NCBI GenBank assembly: GCA_031290635.1
Contig: JAITNE010000140.1
Span: 1 to 5,168, forward strand
Direction of reading: 5' to 3'
Source: Tannerella sp.
GTDB lineage: Bacteria; Bacteroidota; Bacteroidia; Bacteroidales; Tannerellaceae
DNA: 5,168 nucleotides
Under the pieces are notes generated by a model, which had not been told where the DNA came from, searched no databases, and saw only the letters and a list, made by a program, of their open reading frames with translations. Each line of letters begins with the position of its first letter. Positions within the stretch are counted from its first letter, which is position 1. The translations under genes and the position numbers were made by a program. Below are positions 1 to 5,168 of this stretch, piece by piece.

Positions 1-428
1 AGGTCAATAACGGCAAGACTTATCTTTCGCCTTATGACAAGACGCACAGCATTAATGTGGTGGCCAACTATGAGCTGTCGAAGAAAATATCTCTCTCGGC
101 GATATGGGTTTATTCGACCGGCAATCCTACGACCTATCCGTCGGGTCGATTCGAGATAGACGGGCAGTTGTTTCCGATATATTCAGGTCGCAATCAGTAT
201 CGCAAGCCCGATTATCATCGCCTCGACCTGTCATTCACCTACACTCCACGCAAGAATAAGAAGCGGCGTTGGCAGGAGGAGTGGAACATATCGTTCTACA
301 ATGCTTACAACAAGAAGAATCCATGGATGATAAACTATGACCAGGACAGCGAAACAGGGCTGCCATACGCCGAGATGGTTTATCTCTTCGGCATCGTTCC
401 TTCAATTACTTACAATTTCAAATTCTAA
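1..428 (+). CDS. TonB-dependent receptor, C-terminal fragment
   Basis: Partial gene entering from the left edge; the first complete codon is at base 3 and 141 residues are visible before the TAA stop. The visible part is the end of an outer-membrane beta-barrel: alternating hydrophobic/polar, aromatic-rich strands such as SLSAIWVYSTGNPTTYPSG, then YHRLDLSFTY, WNISFYNAYNKKNPW and the closing strand SITYNFKF. A terminal Phe is the usual outer-membrane barrel assembly signal. The pattern 'TGNP..YPSGRF ... YSGRNQYRKPDYHRLDLSF ... YNAYNKKNP' is what I know from Bacteroidetes TonB-dependent receptors with an N-terminal carboxypeptidase-like domain that precede DUF4249 lipoproteins. The plug domain and TonB box lie outside the window, so neither substrate nor N-terminal architecture can be stated. 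The next gene starts 10 bases after the stop, implying co-transcription. A SusC-type glycan receptor is less likely because the partner is not SusD-like. Confidence 0.9.
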   Translation, partial: VNNGKTYLSPYDKTHSINVVANYELSKKISLSAIWVYSTGNPTTYPSGRFEIDGQLFPIYSGRNQYRKPDYHRLDLSFTYTPRKNKKRRWQEEWNISFYNAYNKKNPWMINYDQDSETGLPYAEMVYLFGIVPSITYNFKF

Positions 429-438
429 ACACAGAGCT

Positions 439-1326
439 ATGATACAAAAACTTATTGCCGTATTGCTTTCCCTTCCGGGACTTGTCGCCTGCACTGCCGA
501 CATAGAGATAAAGACTAATGACAGCCCGCTCGTCCCCGTTATCTACGGCTATATCACGGGAGAGACGACGCATCAGTTTGTCCGCATTACGAGTTCGTCG
601 CCATATTTCGAGCAGGATTCGACGCATGTAATAGAGACTGCCGATGTGCGGGTGTTTTCGAGTGACGGCAGAGAGTACGTCTATAAATATTATGAGAACG
701 GTTATTATTTTTCAGAGCATCTGTTTGCGGCCAAGATGGGTGAGACCTATCAGCTGACTGTCATTATGGATTTCAATCAAGACGGGGATGAGGAGGTCTA
801 TGAAGCCGAGACTTCCATGCAGCCTGCTATTGAGCTTGATTCCATCAGCATTGTGCCTGTAGATTTCATGGGATTTAATCATTTCGCGCTCGACGCTTCA
901 TGGCAGGATCCGCTGGGCGAGACCTACTATCTATTCAAGTATTATATCAACGATTCGATATCGAATGATTTAATAGACCGTTATCTCACATCTGATGACC
1001 GCATGTTCGATGGCGTTTATCTCGACATAATAACTATTACCTATTTTGAGGATGCTGAAGACGAGGACGTGATAAGTATGCGCGAGTCGTCGGATGATGA
1101 CGATGAAAGGCAAGAGCTTGTAAAGTCGGGCGACAAGATTCGTCTGCAACTGATACCAATAGAGAAAGGCTACTACACCTTTATCAGAGACTGCATAAGC
1201 GGTATGCGCGGCGAGAATCCGTTTTTCGGCGGCCCGCCATCGAATGTCTATACTAATCTTACGAACGGCGCAGTAGGCTATTTCACGAGCTATACATGGC
1301 GCGAAGCAGAGGCAGTCGTTCCGTAG
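439..1326 (+). CDS. DUF4249-type outer-membrane lipoprotein
   Basis: 295-residue protein, probable partner of the TonB-dependent receptor just upstream (10-base gap). I chose the ATG at 439 because it begins a short lipoprotein signal: MIQK, a hydrophobic run, then the lipobox LVAC with the lipidated Cys at residue 18. Extending the frame upstream to 337 only overlaps the receptor gene. After Cys18 come acidic residues (TADIE), compatible with the acidic export signals of Bacteroidetes surface lipoproteins, though not a perfect match. Family traits I recognise are 'VPVIYGYITGETTHQFVRITSSSPYF' split around residues 33-57, 'ADVRVFSSDGREY' (68-80), 'GETYQLTV' (101-108) and near the end 'GGPPSNVYTNLTNGAVGYF' (264-282). 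Two oddities are a DxNxDGDxE loop (111-119) that could bind a cation, and a strongly acidic stretch (204-226) with four consecutive Asp. The role is probably accessory to uptake or cargo binding; the substrate is unknown. Its TAG stop is the first, degenerate unit of the following heptamer array. Confidence 0.85.
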   Translation: MIQKLIAVLLSLPGLVACTADIEIKTNDSPLVPVIYGYITGETTHQFVRITSSSPYFEQDSTHVIETADVRVFSSDGREYVYKYYENGYYFSEHLFAAKMGETYQLTVIMDFNQDGDEEVYEAETSMQPAIELDSISIVPVDFMGFNHFALDASWQDPLGETYYLFKYYINDSISNDLIDRYLTSDDRMFDGVYLDIITITYFEDAEDEDVISMRESSDDDDERQELVKSGDKIRLQLIPIEKGYYTFIRDCISGMRGENPFFGGPPSNVYTNLTNGAVGYFTSYTWREAEAVVP

Positions 1327-1390
1327 GAATTAGAAATTAGAAATTAGAAATTAGAAATTAGAAATAAATTAGAAATTAGAAATTAGAAAT
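1324..1390. repeat. TAGAAAT heptamer tandem array between convergent genes
   Basis: A degenerate unit TAGGAAT (1324-1330, containing the lipoprotein stop codon) is followed by five exact TAGAAAT units (1331-1365), a four-base remnant AAAT (1366-1369) and three more exact units (1370-1390). The array fills most of the 90-base gap between the convergent lipoprotein and synthetase-like genes. The unit carries TAG on the + strand and TAA across the junction on the - strand. Because 7 is not a multiple of 3, all frames of both strands are stopped within about 21 bases. The 4-base remnant suggests a slippage or deletion event. Similar AATTAGAAATTAG runs occur between genes in other Bacteroidetes genomes (recalled, not checked here). 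Confidence 0.95.
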
Positions 1391-1400
1391 TGCTAAGCAA
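1390..1400. other. Short palindrome at end of the heptamer array
   Basis: TTGCTAAGCAA is a perfect inverted repeat around a central A. In RNA it would form only a 4-bp stem with a 3-base loop. Read on the - strand, it lies 17 bases after the synthetase-like stop codon and is followed by U-rich array sequence (UUUCUAAUUUC). It could therefore be a weak transcription end for that gene, but the stem is too short to call a terminator with confidence. Confidence 0.3.
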
Positions 1401-1416
1401 AGGGGGATGTACCACT

Positions 1417-3279
1417 TCACAGTCCGTTTATCCAAAGCAGATAACTGTAGCAGCGGAAAATGAAACGCTGATAGAGGGGATTTTGAGGATTATATAACCG
1501 TTTCCAATTATCAAGTATATATTTGCGATTGATGCATCCTTCGGGGTCTTCAAGTTGCGTAATAGACGAAAGCATGGCGTTACCCATCTCGTTGAGCCAA
1601 TTCTGTTCCGGTATATAGAAGCCCATCTTCTGCCTTCGCCGGCATATTTCGTCGGGAACGAGGCCGACCATCGACTTGCGCAGCAGATATTTGTTCCAGC
1701 CGTCATGAATCTTGTAAACCGAAGGTATGGAGAAGATATATTCCGTCAGCGGCAGATAATCCGACAGCGGCATGATACATTCCAGACCCTTTGAAGCCGC
1801 CGAATATTCCCCCCATCTCAGGATATTTCCAAGAAAAACAGTATAGCTGTTCGACAAGGCGTCGTTAAGAACTTTGACCTTGTTGAGGTGCGTAATCGGC
1901 GAGGCTTGCGTGAAATAGCCATCTATCGTCAGCGCGTTGTATTCGTCGCGACGCTTCGACTGCGCCAGCCTCTGCGGGTTGTAATAGAGAGCCTTGCCGA
2001 TTAGTTTCAGTCGGCGGACAAACAATTCCTTAGCCGTCAGTCCGGAGTTGGCTACGTTCGACAGTTCGTGCAGCCATCCCGTCAGGTTGCCTCTCTTGCG
2101 CAACGCTTGCAGGTGCAGCGGGAAATATGCCGGATAGCCGCCCAGCATCTCGTCGCCGCCCTGACCATCAATAAAGACGGTCTGACCCTGCTTTTGTATC
2201 TCTTCCATGATGCGAAACTGCGCCAGCGAACTCGCATTATAGAGCGGGACGTTGTGGACGCGGTTAGCTTCGGAGAGCTTTTGGACGATGTCTTCGGCCG
2301 TGCAGACTACCTTTATCCATTCTACGCCGGTGTGTCGCACTACTTTCTCTGCCCAGTTGACTTCGCCGCCGTCGTACTTGTCGGTCGTAGTATAGGCTAC
2401 GATAGTGCGTTGCGGGTCAATCTCTCTGGCGGTGCAGATAAGCGCGGAGCTGTCCATGCCGCCGCTGACGCCGATAGCCGGCGTGCCGTCGATGACTTGC
2501 AGGTTGGCTCTGACCGATTCGGCTATCAATTCGCGAGTGCGACGCAGATATTCCTTTTCTGCGGACGCCTTGAAGCCCGTGTTTTCGTGAGCATAAGGCA
2601 GGGTATAGTATTTGGCGACGCTGCTATGACCTGTCCGGACGTTATATTTAATGTAGTATGACGGCTCGATGGAATGGATGTCGTTGAAGAAATATTGGTC
2701 TAAAGAGCCGATATTTCCCCAGAGCAGAAAGTCGATGACGGTAGTGCGGTTCACGCTTCTCACGCTGTCGAAGAGTTTGTAGAGGGTGCGGCTCTCGGTT
2801 GCGAGGGCGAAAGTATTGCCGTCGTCGCAGTAGCAGAGCGTGCGAGCGCCGAAATGGTCGCGTGCGGCATAGATATTGTTTTCGGCGGCGTCAAGATAGA
2901 TGATAGACCAGTATCCTTGCAGCATGGCAAAGCCTTCGGCCTTGTGTCTGTGCAGGACTTGCAGGGCGACTTCGGCGTCGGTAGCGGTTTCGGGAGATAA
3001 ACCCAGACAAGGACATAACTTGGCCTTGTTAAGCAGTCGTCCGTCAAAGAGAATCCTGTCGCCGGAGGCGCTTTGCGGGATGTTGCCGTCGCTAAGCGGC
3101 GAGCATGAGCCTAAGCCTGAGATGGCGTTCCGGCTGTCGTGCATGTCGGCGTCGAGCAATCGTATGCAGCGATTGCCGGAGCCACGATGGGAAAGGGTAT
3201 CCAATCCCTTGTTTATCAGAGCGCGAAACTCTGTTTCATTCTGTTCTGTTTTGCGGCATATAGCCAATAGTCCGTTCAT
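1417..3279 (-). CDS. Asparagine-synthetase-family protein lacking the glutaminase nucleophile
   Basis: 620 residues, the usual length of class-II glutamine-dependent asparagine synthetases. The N-terminal glutaminase fold is recognisable: MNGLLAI (family MCGIxGI), LSHRG (29-33), LFDGRLLN (77-84, family FNGEIYN), DAEVALQVL (101-109) and ARDHFGARTL (139-148). Residue 2, however, is Asn (AAC), not the catalytic Cys. The synthetase half is intact: ATP pyrophosphatase loop SGGMDSS (272-278), DGQGGDEMLGGYP (371-383), YKIHDGWNKYLLRK (522-535) and RRRQKMGF (548-554 region). In the family, ATP adenylates a carboxylate that is then attacked by an amine. With no nucleophile Cys it may use free ammonia or make another amide bond, as beta-lactam synthetase and lasso-peptide cyclases do; the substrate is unknown. 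I chose ATG 3279 over the frame opening at 3342 because it aligns with the family N-terminus and because a promoter-like TACATTTG lies between them. It is convergent with the lipoprotein gene. Confidence 0.88.
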   Translation of the reverse strand: MNGLLAICRKTEQNETEFRALINKGLDTLSHRGSGNRCIRLLDADMHDSRNAISGLGSCSPLSDGNIPQSASGDRILFDGRLLNKAKLCPCLGLSPETATDAEVALQVLHRHKAEGFAMLQGYWSIIYLDAAENNIYAARDHFGARTLCYCDDGNTFALATESRTLYKLFDSVRSVNRTTVIDFLLWGNIGSLDQYFFNDIHSIEPSYYIKYNVRTGHSSVAKYYTLPYAHENTGFKASAEKEYLRRTRELIAESVRANLQVIDGTPAIGVSGGMDSSALICTAREIDPQRTIVAYTTTDKYDGGEVNWAEKVVRHTGVEWIKVVCTAEDIVQKLSEANRVHNVPLYNASSLAQFRIMEEIQKQGQTVFIDGQGGDEMLGGYPAYFPLHLQALRKRGNLTGWLHELSNVANSGLTAKELFVRRLKLIGKALYYNPQRLAQSKRRDEYNALTIDGYFTQASPITHLNKVKVLNDALSNSYTVFLGNILRWGEYSAASKGLECIMPLSDYLPLTEYIFSIPSVYKIHDGWNKYLLRKSMVGLVPDEICRRRQKMGFYIPEQNWLNEMGNAMLSSITQLEDPEGCINRKYILDNWKRLYNPQNPLYQRFIFRCYSYLLWINGL

Positions 3280-3300
3280 AAATTTACTGTTTTGAGGATA

Positions 3301-3332
3301 CAAATGTAAGGATAATAGTTGGATTACGGAAA
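3301..3332 (-). promoter_or_regulatory. Putative Bacteroidetes-type promoter of the synthetase-like gene
   Basis: On the - strand, TACATTTG (3308-3301) is an exact match to the Bacteroidetes -7 consensus TAnnTTTG. A TTTC (3332-3329), close to the -33 TTTG, lies 20 bases upstream of it. The expected transcription start falls near 3293-3295, giving a leader of about 15 bases before the ATG at 3279. This supports independent transcription of the synthetase-like gene. The call rests on motif and spacing only. Confidence 0.5.
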
Positions 3333-3383
3333 TTATTATCACTAAAAATGAAATTATCTGTTATTTTTGTCAATATATTTCGA

Positions 3384-3421
3384 TAAAAAATAGCTTGGAG
3401 GATGTAAAACTCCGGCTTTTT
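3384..3421 (-). terminator. Terminator-like hairpin downstream of the propeller gene
   Basis: The + strand reads AGC-TT-GGAG (3392-3400), loop GATGTAAAA (3401-3409), CTCC-G-GCT (3410-3417), then a T run to 3421. The - strand has the same stem (AGC/GCT and GGAG/CTCC with a small internal bulge) followed by six T from 3390 to 3385. It could act in both directions. In the - direction it would end the propeller transcript about 200 bases past its stop codon, after the 42-bp repeats. The stem is short (7 bp with an interruption), so strength is uncertain. Confidence 0.45.
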
Positions 3422-3454
3422 ACACACAACGCCATCCGACAGTTCTATGAACGA

Positions 3455-3606
3455 TTGCTTCCCGACGACGTCAGCATCAAAACTGATGCACTCCTGTTGC
3501 TTCCTGACGGCGTCAGCATCCGTCGGGAGTGACTCCTGTTGCTTCCTGACGACGTCAGCATCCGTCGGGAGTGACTCTTTTTGCTTCCCACAAGTTGGGG
3601 CGTCGG
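3455..3606. repeat. 42-bp tandem repeat array, three full units plus a partial
   Basis: Units lie at 3455-3496, 3497-3538 and 3539-3580, each beginning TTGCTTCC. A degraded fourth unit starts at 3581 and loses similarity after about 10 bases, with a possible remnant GCGTCGGA near 3600. Units two and three differ only at the palindrome centre and in the last bases. Each unit carries an inverted repeat CTGACG-N-CGTCAG (3504-3516 with G centre, 3546-3558 with A centre, 3462-3474 as CCGACG-A-CGTCAG). Unit two also has the perfect GGAGT-G-ACTCC (3526-3536). Unit one replaces its second half with another inverted repeat, GCATCA/TGATGC. The array starts right after the propeller stop codon and lies in its probable 3' untranslated region. 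Units are contiguous, without spacers, so it is not a CRISPR array. Confidence 0.9.
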
Positions 3607-3615
3607 ATATCTTTT

Positions 3616-5088
3616 TCAGTTTATTTTGAGGCATTTGATGTTGTGGGCGTCGCGGACAAGGAGGCGACCGTCGGCATAGGCCATCGGACCCCAGGCGTCG
3701 GCGCCGTCGGGGATGACGGTCTGGTGTTTCAGCAGGGTAAAGTTGTCGCCGGAGATTTCATAGACGTAGAGTTCGCCGGTATCTTTGAGGATAAACAGTT
3801 TGCTGTTGATGACGATGTACGGACCAAGTCCGAAACGCTCGTTGGCGGCGGACGTCCGGACGGGTTGATGGAGGTTCTGTGGCGAGTAGCAGACGAGCTT
3901 TTCGCGGTGTGCGCCTCCGTCCTTCGGCATGACGCTAAAGATAAGGTTGTTGAAGAAGATAGGAGTTTGCTGTTCGCTTGAGAGGCCTTCGCTGGGCTTG
4001 TATTGTTCGAGGATGGAGGCAGTCCACTTGTCGCCGGCGCGTTCTACCTGCAGCAGCGCTCCTCCTGCGCCATAGCCGGCTACGAGGAAGATTTTGTCTG
4101 TAGATATTTGCAGGGGAGAGGGGGCTACGACCGATGGTTGCCATTTTGTGGCCGACCATAGCAGCCGTCCCATGTCGCTCTTCTCGGCCGAGATTCCGCA
4201 GACTCCGCCTACGCCGATATAGACGTAGGTTAGTTTGCCTGAAAGGGTCATGGGGGTGATGGAGGAGTGCGACATCTTGAAATGGAGTGTGTTTGGGGTT
4301 GTCCACAGCGGCTGACCGGTGAGGCAGTCTATGCCCGTCAGCAGGACTTCTTCGCCGGCGGGCGCGAGTATCAGCACGCCGTTATCGACGTTAGGACACT
4401 GTCCGGTGTACCAGAATGGCACTTCGGTGTTGTACTGCTTCTGCATGTCGAGCGTCCATAGCAGGTTGCCGGTCAGGGGGTCGCATGACATGACGTGTCC
4501 TTCGGGACCGATGGTGATGATGTAGTCGTCGCCGACGGCAGGGACGGTGCGCGAAAAGCCGTGATTGCGCTTGATGGGCGAACGATACCAGCGTCGCCAG
4601 AGTTCCTTGCCGGTAGCGAGGTCGAAGCATCGCAGGGCGTCGGAACTCAACTGCTCGTCGTAGTCGAGGAAATAGACTTTGCCGGCGAGGATTACGGGCG
4701 CAGCGTGTCCTTCGCCGGTGGTTACGCTCCACAGCAGGGGATAGTCGTCGGCGGAGGTGTTGATGGGGTCGTTGTTTGAGATGATGTTGAGAGAGCGCTC
4801 GCCGCGAAAGGATGTCCAACGGCCGTCGAAAGAGGCGGACGCGGTTTCGGTTTCGGCGCTGTAGTTCATAAAGAACTCGCCGATGACTACGTCGTTAGCG
4901 CTGCGGGCAGAGCCTTCCGGACGATTGTCGGCGCCGGGAGATTGCAGGGCGAAGTTGTCGCCGGGGACATATAAATGCCACCAAGTAATTAAGGCGATGT
5001 AAAAGACGATAACAAAAACCGTCGTCCACTTCAACCAATCCACAAATTTCTTTTCTTTCTTTTCCACTGATATGAATTTTTTCTCCAC
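3616..5088 (-). CDS. Membrane-anchored PQQ-repeat (BamB-like) beta-propeller protein
   Basis: 490 residues from the GTG at 5088. An in-frame TAA two codons upstream rules out a longer protein; a GTG at 5067 would give 483 residues. After a Lys-rich cytoplasmic tip comes one membrane helix (about residues 19-40, WTTVFVIVFYIALITWWHLY), so the rest should sit in the periplasm. A WTSFRG motif (91-96) resembles the WxxFRG that opens many PQQ-like propellers. Blade repeats follow with the typical D-x-TG-x-x-LW signature: FDLATGKELWRR (155-166), CDPLTGNLLWTLD (202-214), IDCLTGQPLWTTP (253-265) and a weaker MGRLLWSAT (306-314). Later blades are degenerate. The family includes the BamB lipoprotein scaffold and quinoprotein dehydrogenases. 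I see no lipobox and cannot claim PQQ binding, so a scaffold or sensing role is as likely as enzymatic activity. No promoter motif is visible in the 80 bases upstream. The stop TGA is followed at once by the 42-bp repeats. Confidence 0.85.
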   Translation of the reverse strand: MEKKFISVEKKEKKFVDWLKWTTVFVIVFYIALITWWHLYVPGDNFALQSPGADNRPEGSARSANDVVIGEFFMNYSAETETASASFDGRWTSFRGERSLNIISNNDPINTSADDYPLLWSVTTGEGHAAPVILAGKVYFLDYDEQLSSDALRCFDLATGKELWRRWYRSPIKRNHGFSRTVPAVGDDYIITIGPEGHVMSCDPLTGNLLWTLDMQKQYNTEVPFWYTGQCPNVDNGVLILAPAGEEVLLTGIDCLTGQPLWTTPNTLHFKMSHSSITPMTLSGKLTYVYIGVGGVCGISAEKSDMGRLLWSATKWQPSVVAPSPLQISTDKIFLVAGYGAGGALLQVERAGDKWTASILEQYKPSEGLSSEQQTPIFFNNLIFSVMPKDGGAHREKLVCYSPQNLHQPVRTSAANERFGLGPYIVINSKLFILKDTGELYVYEISGDNFTLLKHQTVIPDGADAWGPMAYADGRLLVRDAHNIKCLKIN

Positions 5089-5166
5089 GAATTATATGAA
5101 GTCTTAGTGTTATGTCGCCGTCATTGCGAGGAACGAAGCACTTATTTTCTCCACGAATTACACGAA
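5079..5166. repeat. 22-bp direct repeats flanking a 50-bp insert
   Basis: TTTTCTCCACGAATTA occurs at 5079-5094 and again at 5145-5160. The similarity continues to 22 bases (to 5100 and 5166) with two mismatches. The right copy reads on as ACACGAAAC to the window edge, so further copies may lie outside. 'CCACGAATTACACGAA' strings are, as far as I recall, common dispersed intergenic repeats in bacteria. The left copy contains the GTG used as the annotated start of the propeller gene. Confidence 0.85.
5119..5141. repeat. Fragment of a widespread 'CGTCATTGCGAGG' dispersed repeat
   Basis: CGTCATTGCGAGGAACGAAG (5119-5138) followed by CAC matches a short repeat I know from intergenic regions of many unrelated bacteria, usually continuing to GAAGCAATC. 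Here only one arm is present, between two CCACGAATTA repeats. It is probably a remnant of a small palindromic element and has no coding function. Confidence 0.6.
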
Positions 5167-5168
5167 AC

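Larger units (their letters stand above)
3280..3615. other. Intergenic region with promoter, hairpin and tandem repeats
   Basis: This 336-base gap between the propeller and the synthetase-like gene (both - strand) holds no confident gene. From the propeller side it contains the 42-bp repeat array (3455-3606), about 35 unremarkable bases, a terminator-like hairpin (3384-3421), an AT-rich stretch and a promoter-like element (3301-3332). A frame of 116 codons is open across it on the - strand (3634-3284), and a 60-codon one on the + strand (3447-3629), both because the repeat unit is 14 codons long. The composition changes sharply from GC-richer repeats to AT-rich sequence around 3400, as expected for non-coding DNA. 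Confidence 0.7.

Noticed and set aside
337..438. Upstream extension of the lipoprotein frame
   Set aside because: It overlaps the receptor's coding end in another frame and would bury the lipoprotein signal. The ATG at 439 gives a proper signal and lipobox.
2068..2661. 197-codon open frame on the + strand inside the synthetase-like gene
   Set aside because: It lies wholly antisense to a gene with strong family motifs and has no recognisable domain. The open frame is explained by the codon use of the real gene.
3280..3342. N-terminal extension of the synthetase-like protein by 21 residues
   Set aside because: The extension would pass through the promoter-like element, and family alignment places the natural N-terminus at the Met of MNGLLAI.
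3455..3606. CRISPR array
   Set aside because: The repeats are directly contiguous with no unique spacers, and no cas gene is present.
3447..3629. 60-codon + strand frame with Cys-Cys-containing repeats (CCFLTTSASVGSDS type)
   Set aside because: It is the reverse reading of the 42-bp repeats, whose length is a multiple of three. It has no promoter or neighbouring gene on that strand.
3571..3981. 136-codon + strand frame antisense to the propeller gene's 3' part
   Set aside because: Its translation is low-complexity Val/Asp/Gly-rich, typical of a shadow of the opposite strand, with no recognisable domain.
4391..4819. 142-codon - strand frame overlapping the propeller gene
   Set aside because: It is an Arg/His-rich translation in the wrong frame of a clear propeller gene, typical of an out-of-frame shadow.

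Overview
The window looks like a chromosomal segment of a Bacteroidetes bacterium, probably Bacteroidales. The evidence is a TonB-dependent receptor C-terminus followed after 10 bases by a DUF4249-type lipoprotein (a pairing typical of the phylum), the absence of clear Shine-Dalgarno sequences, and a TAnnTTTG-type promoter element in front of one gene. No species can be named from the sequence alone.

Layout, left to right. Bases 1-1326 (+ strand) hold the last 141 residues of an outer-membrane TonB-dependent receptor and its downstream lipoprotein partner. The two are almost certainly one operon whose promoter lies left of the window, and together they should form an outer-membrane uptake unit of unknown substrate. 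Bases 1327-1416 are a short convergent intergenic stretch almost filled by a TAGAAAT heptamer array. Bases 1417-3279 (- strand) encode a full-length, two-domain asparagine-synthetase-family enzyme. Its ATP-binding synthetase half is intact, but Asn stands where the glutaminase Cys nucleophile should be. Bases 3280-3615 hold no confident gene. They contain a promoter-like element for the synthetase-like gene, a hairpin that can act as a terminator, and three and a half 42-bp tandem repeats with palindromic cores. Bases 3616-5088 (- strand) encode a membrane-anchored, PQQ-repeat (BamB-like) beta-propeller protein. Bases 5079-5168 hold a 22-bp direct repeat flanking an element of the widespread 'CGTCATTGCGAGG' type.

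How the genes may work together. The receptor and lipoprotein are clearly a pair. The synthetase-like gene and the propeller gene share a strand, but the terminator-like hairpin and separate promoter between them argue for two transcription units. A joint pathway is only a guess. The most notable points are the missing glutaminase nucleophile in the synthetase-like enzyme and the structured 42-bp repeat array just upstream of it. That array also happens to be open as a repetitive 14-residue-period reading frame ending 4 bases before the enzyme's start codon.
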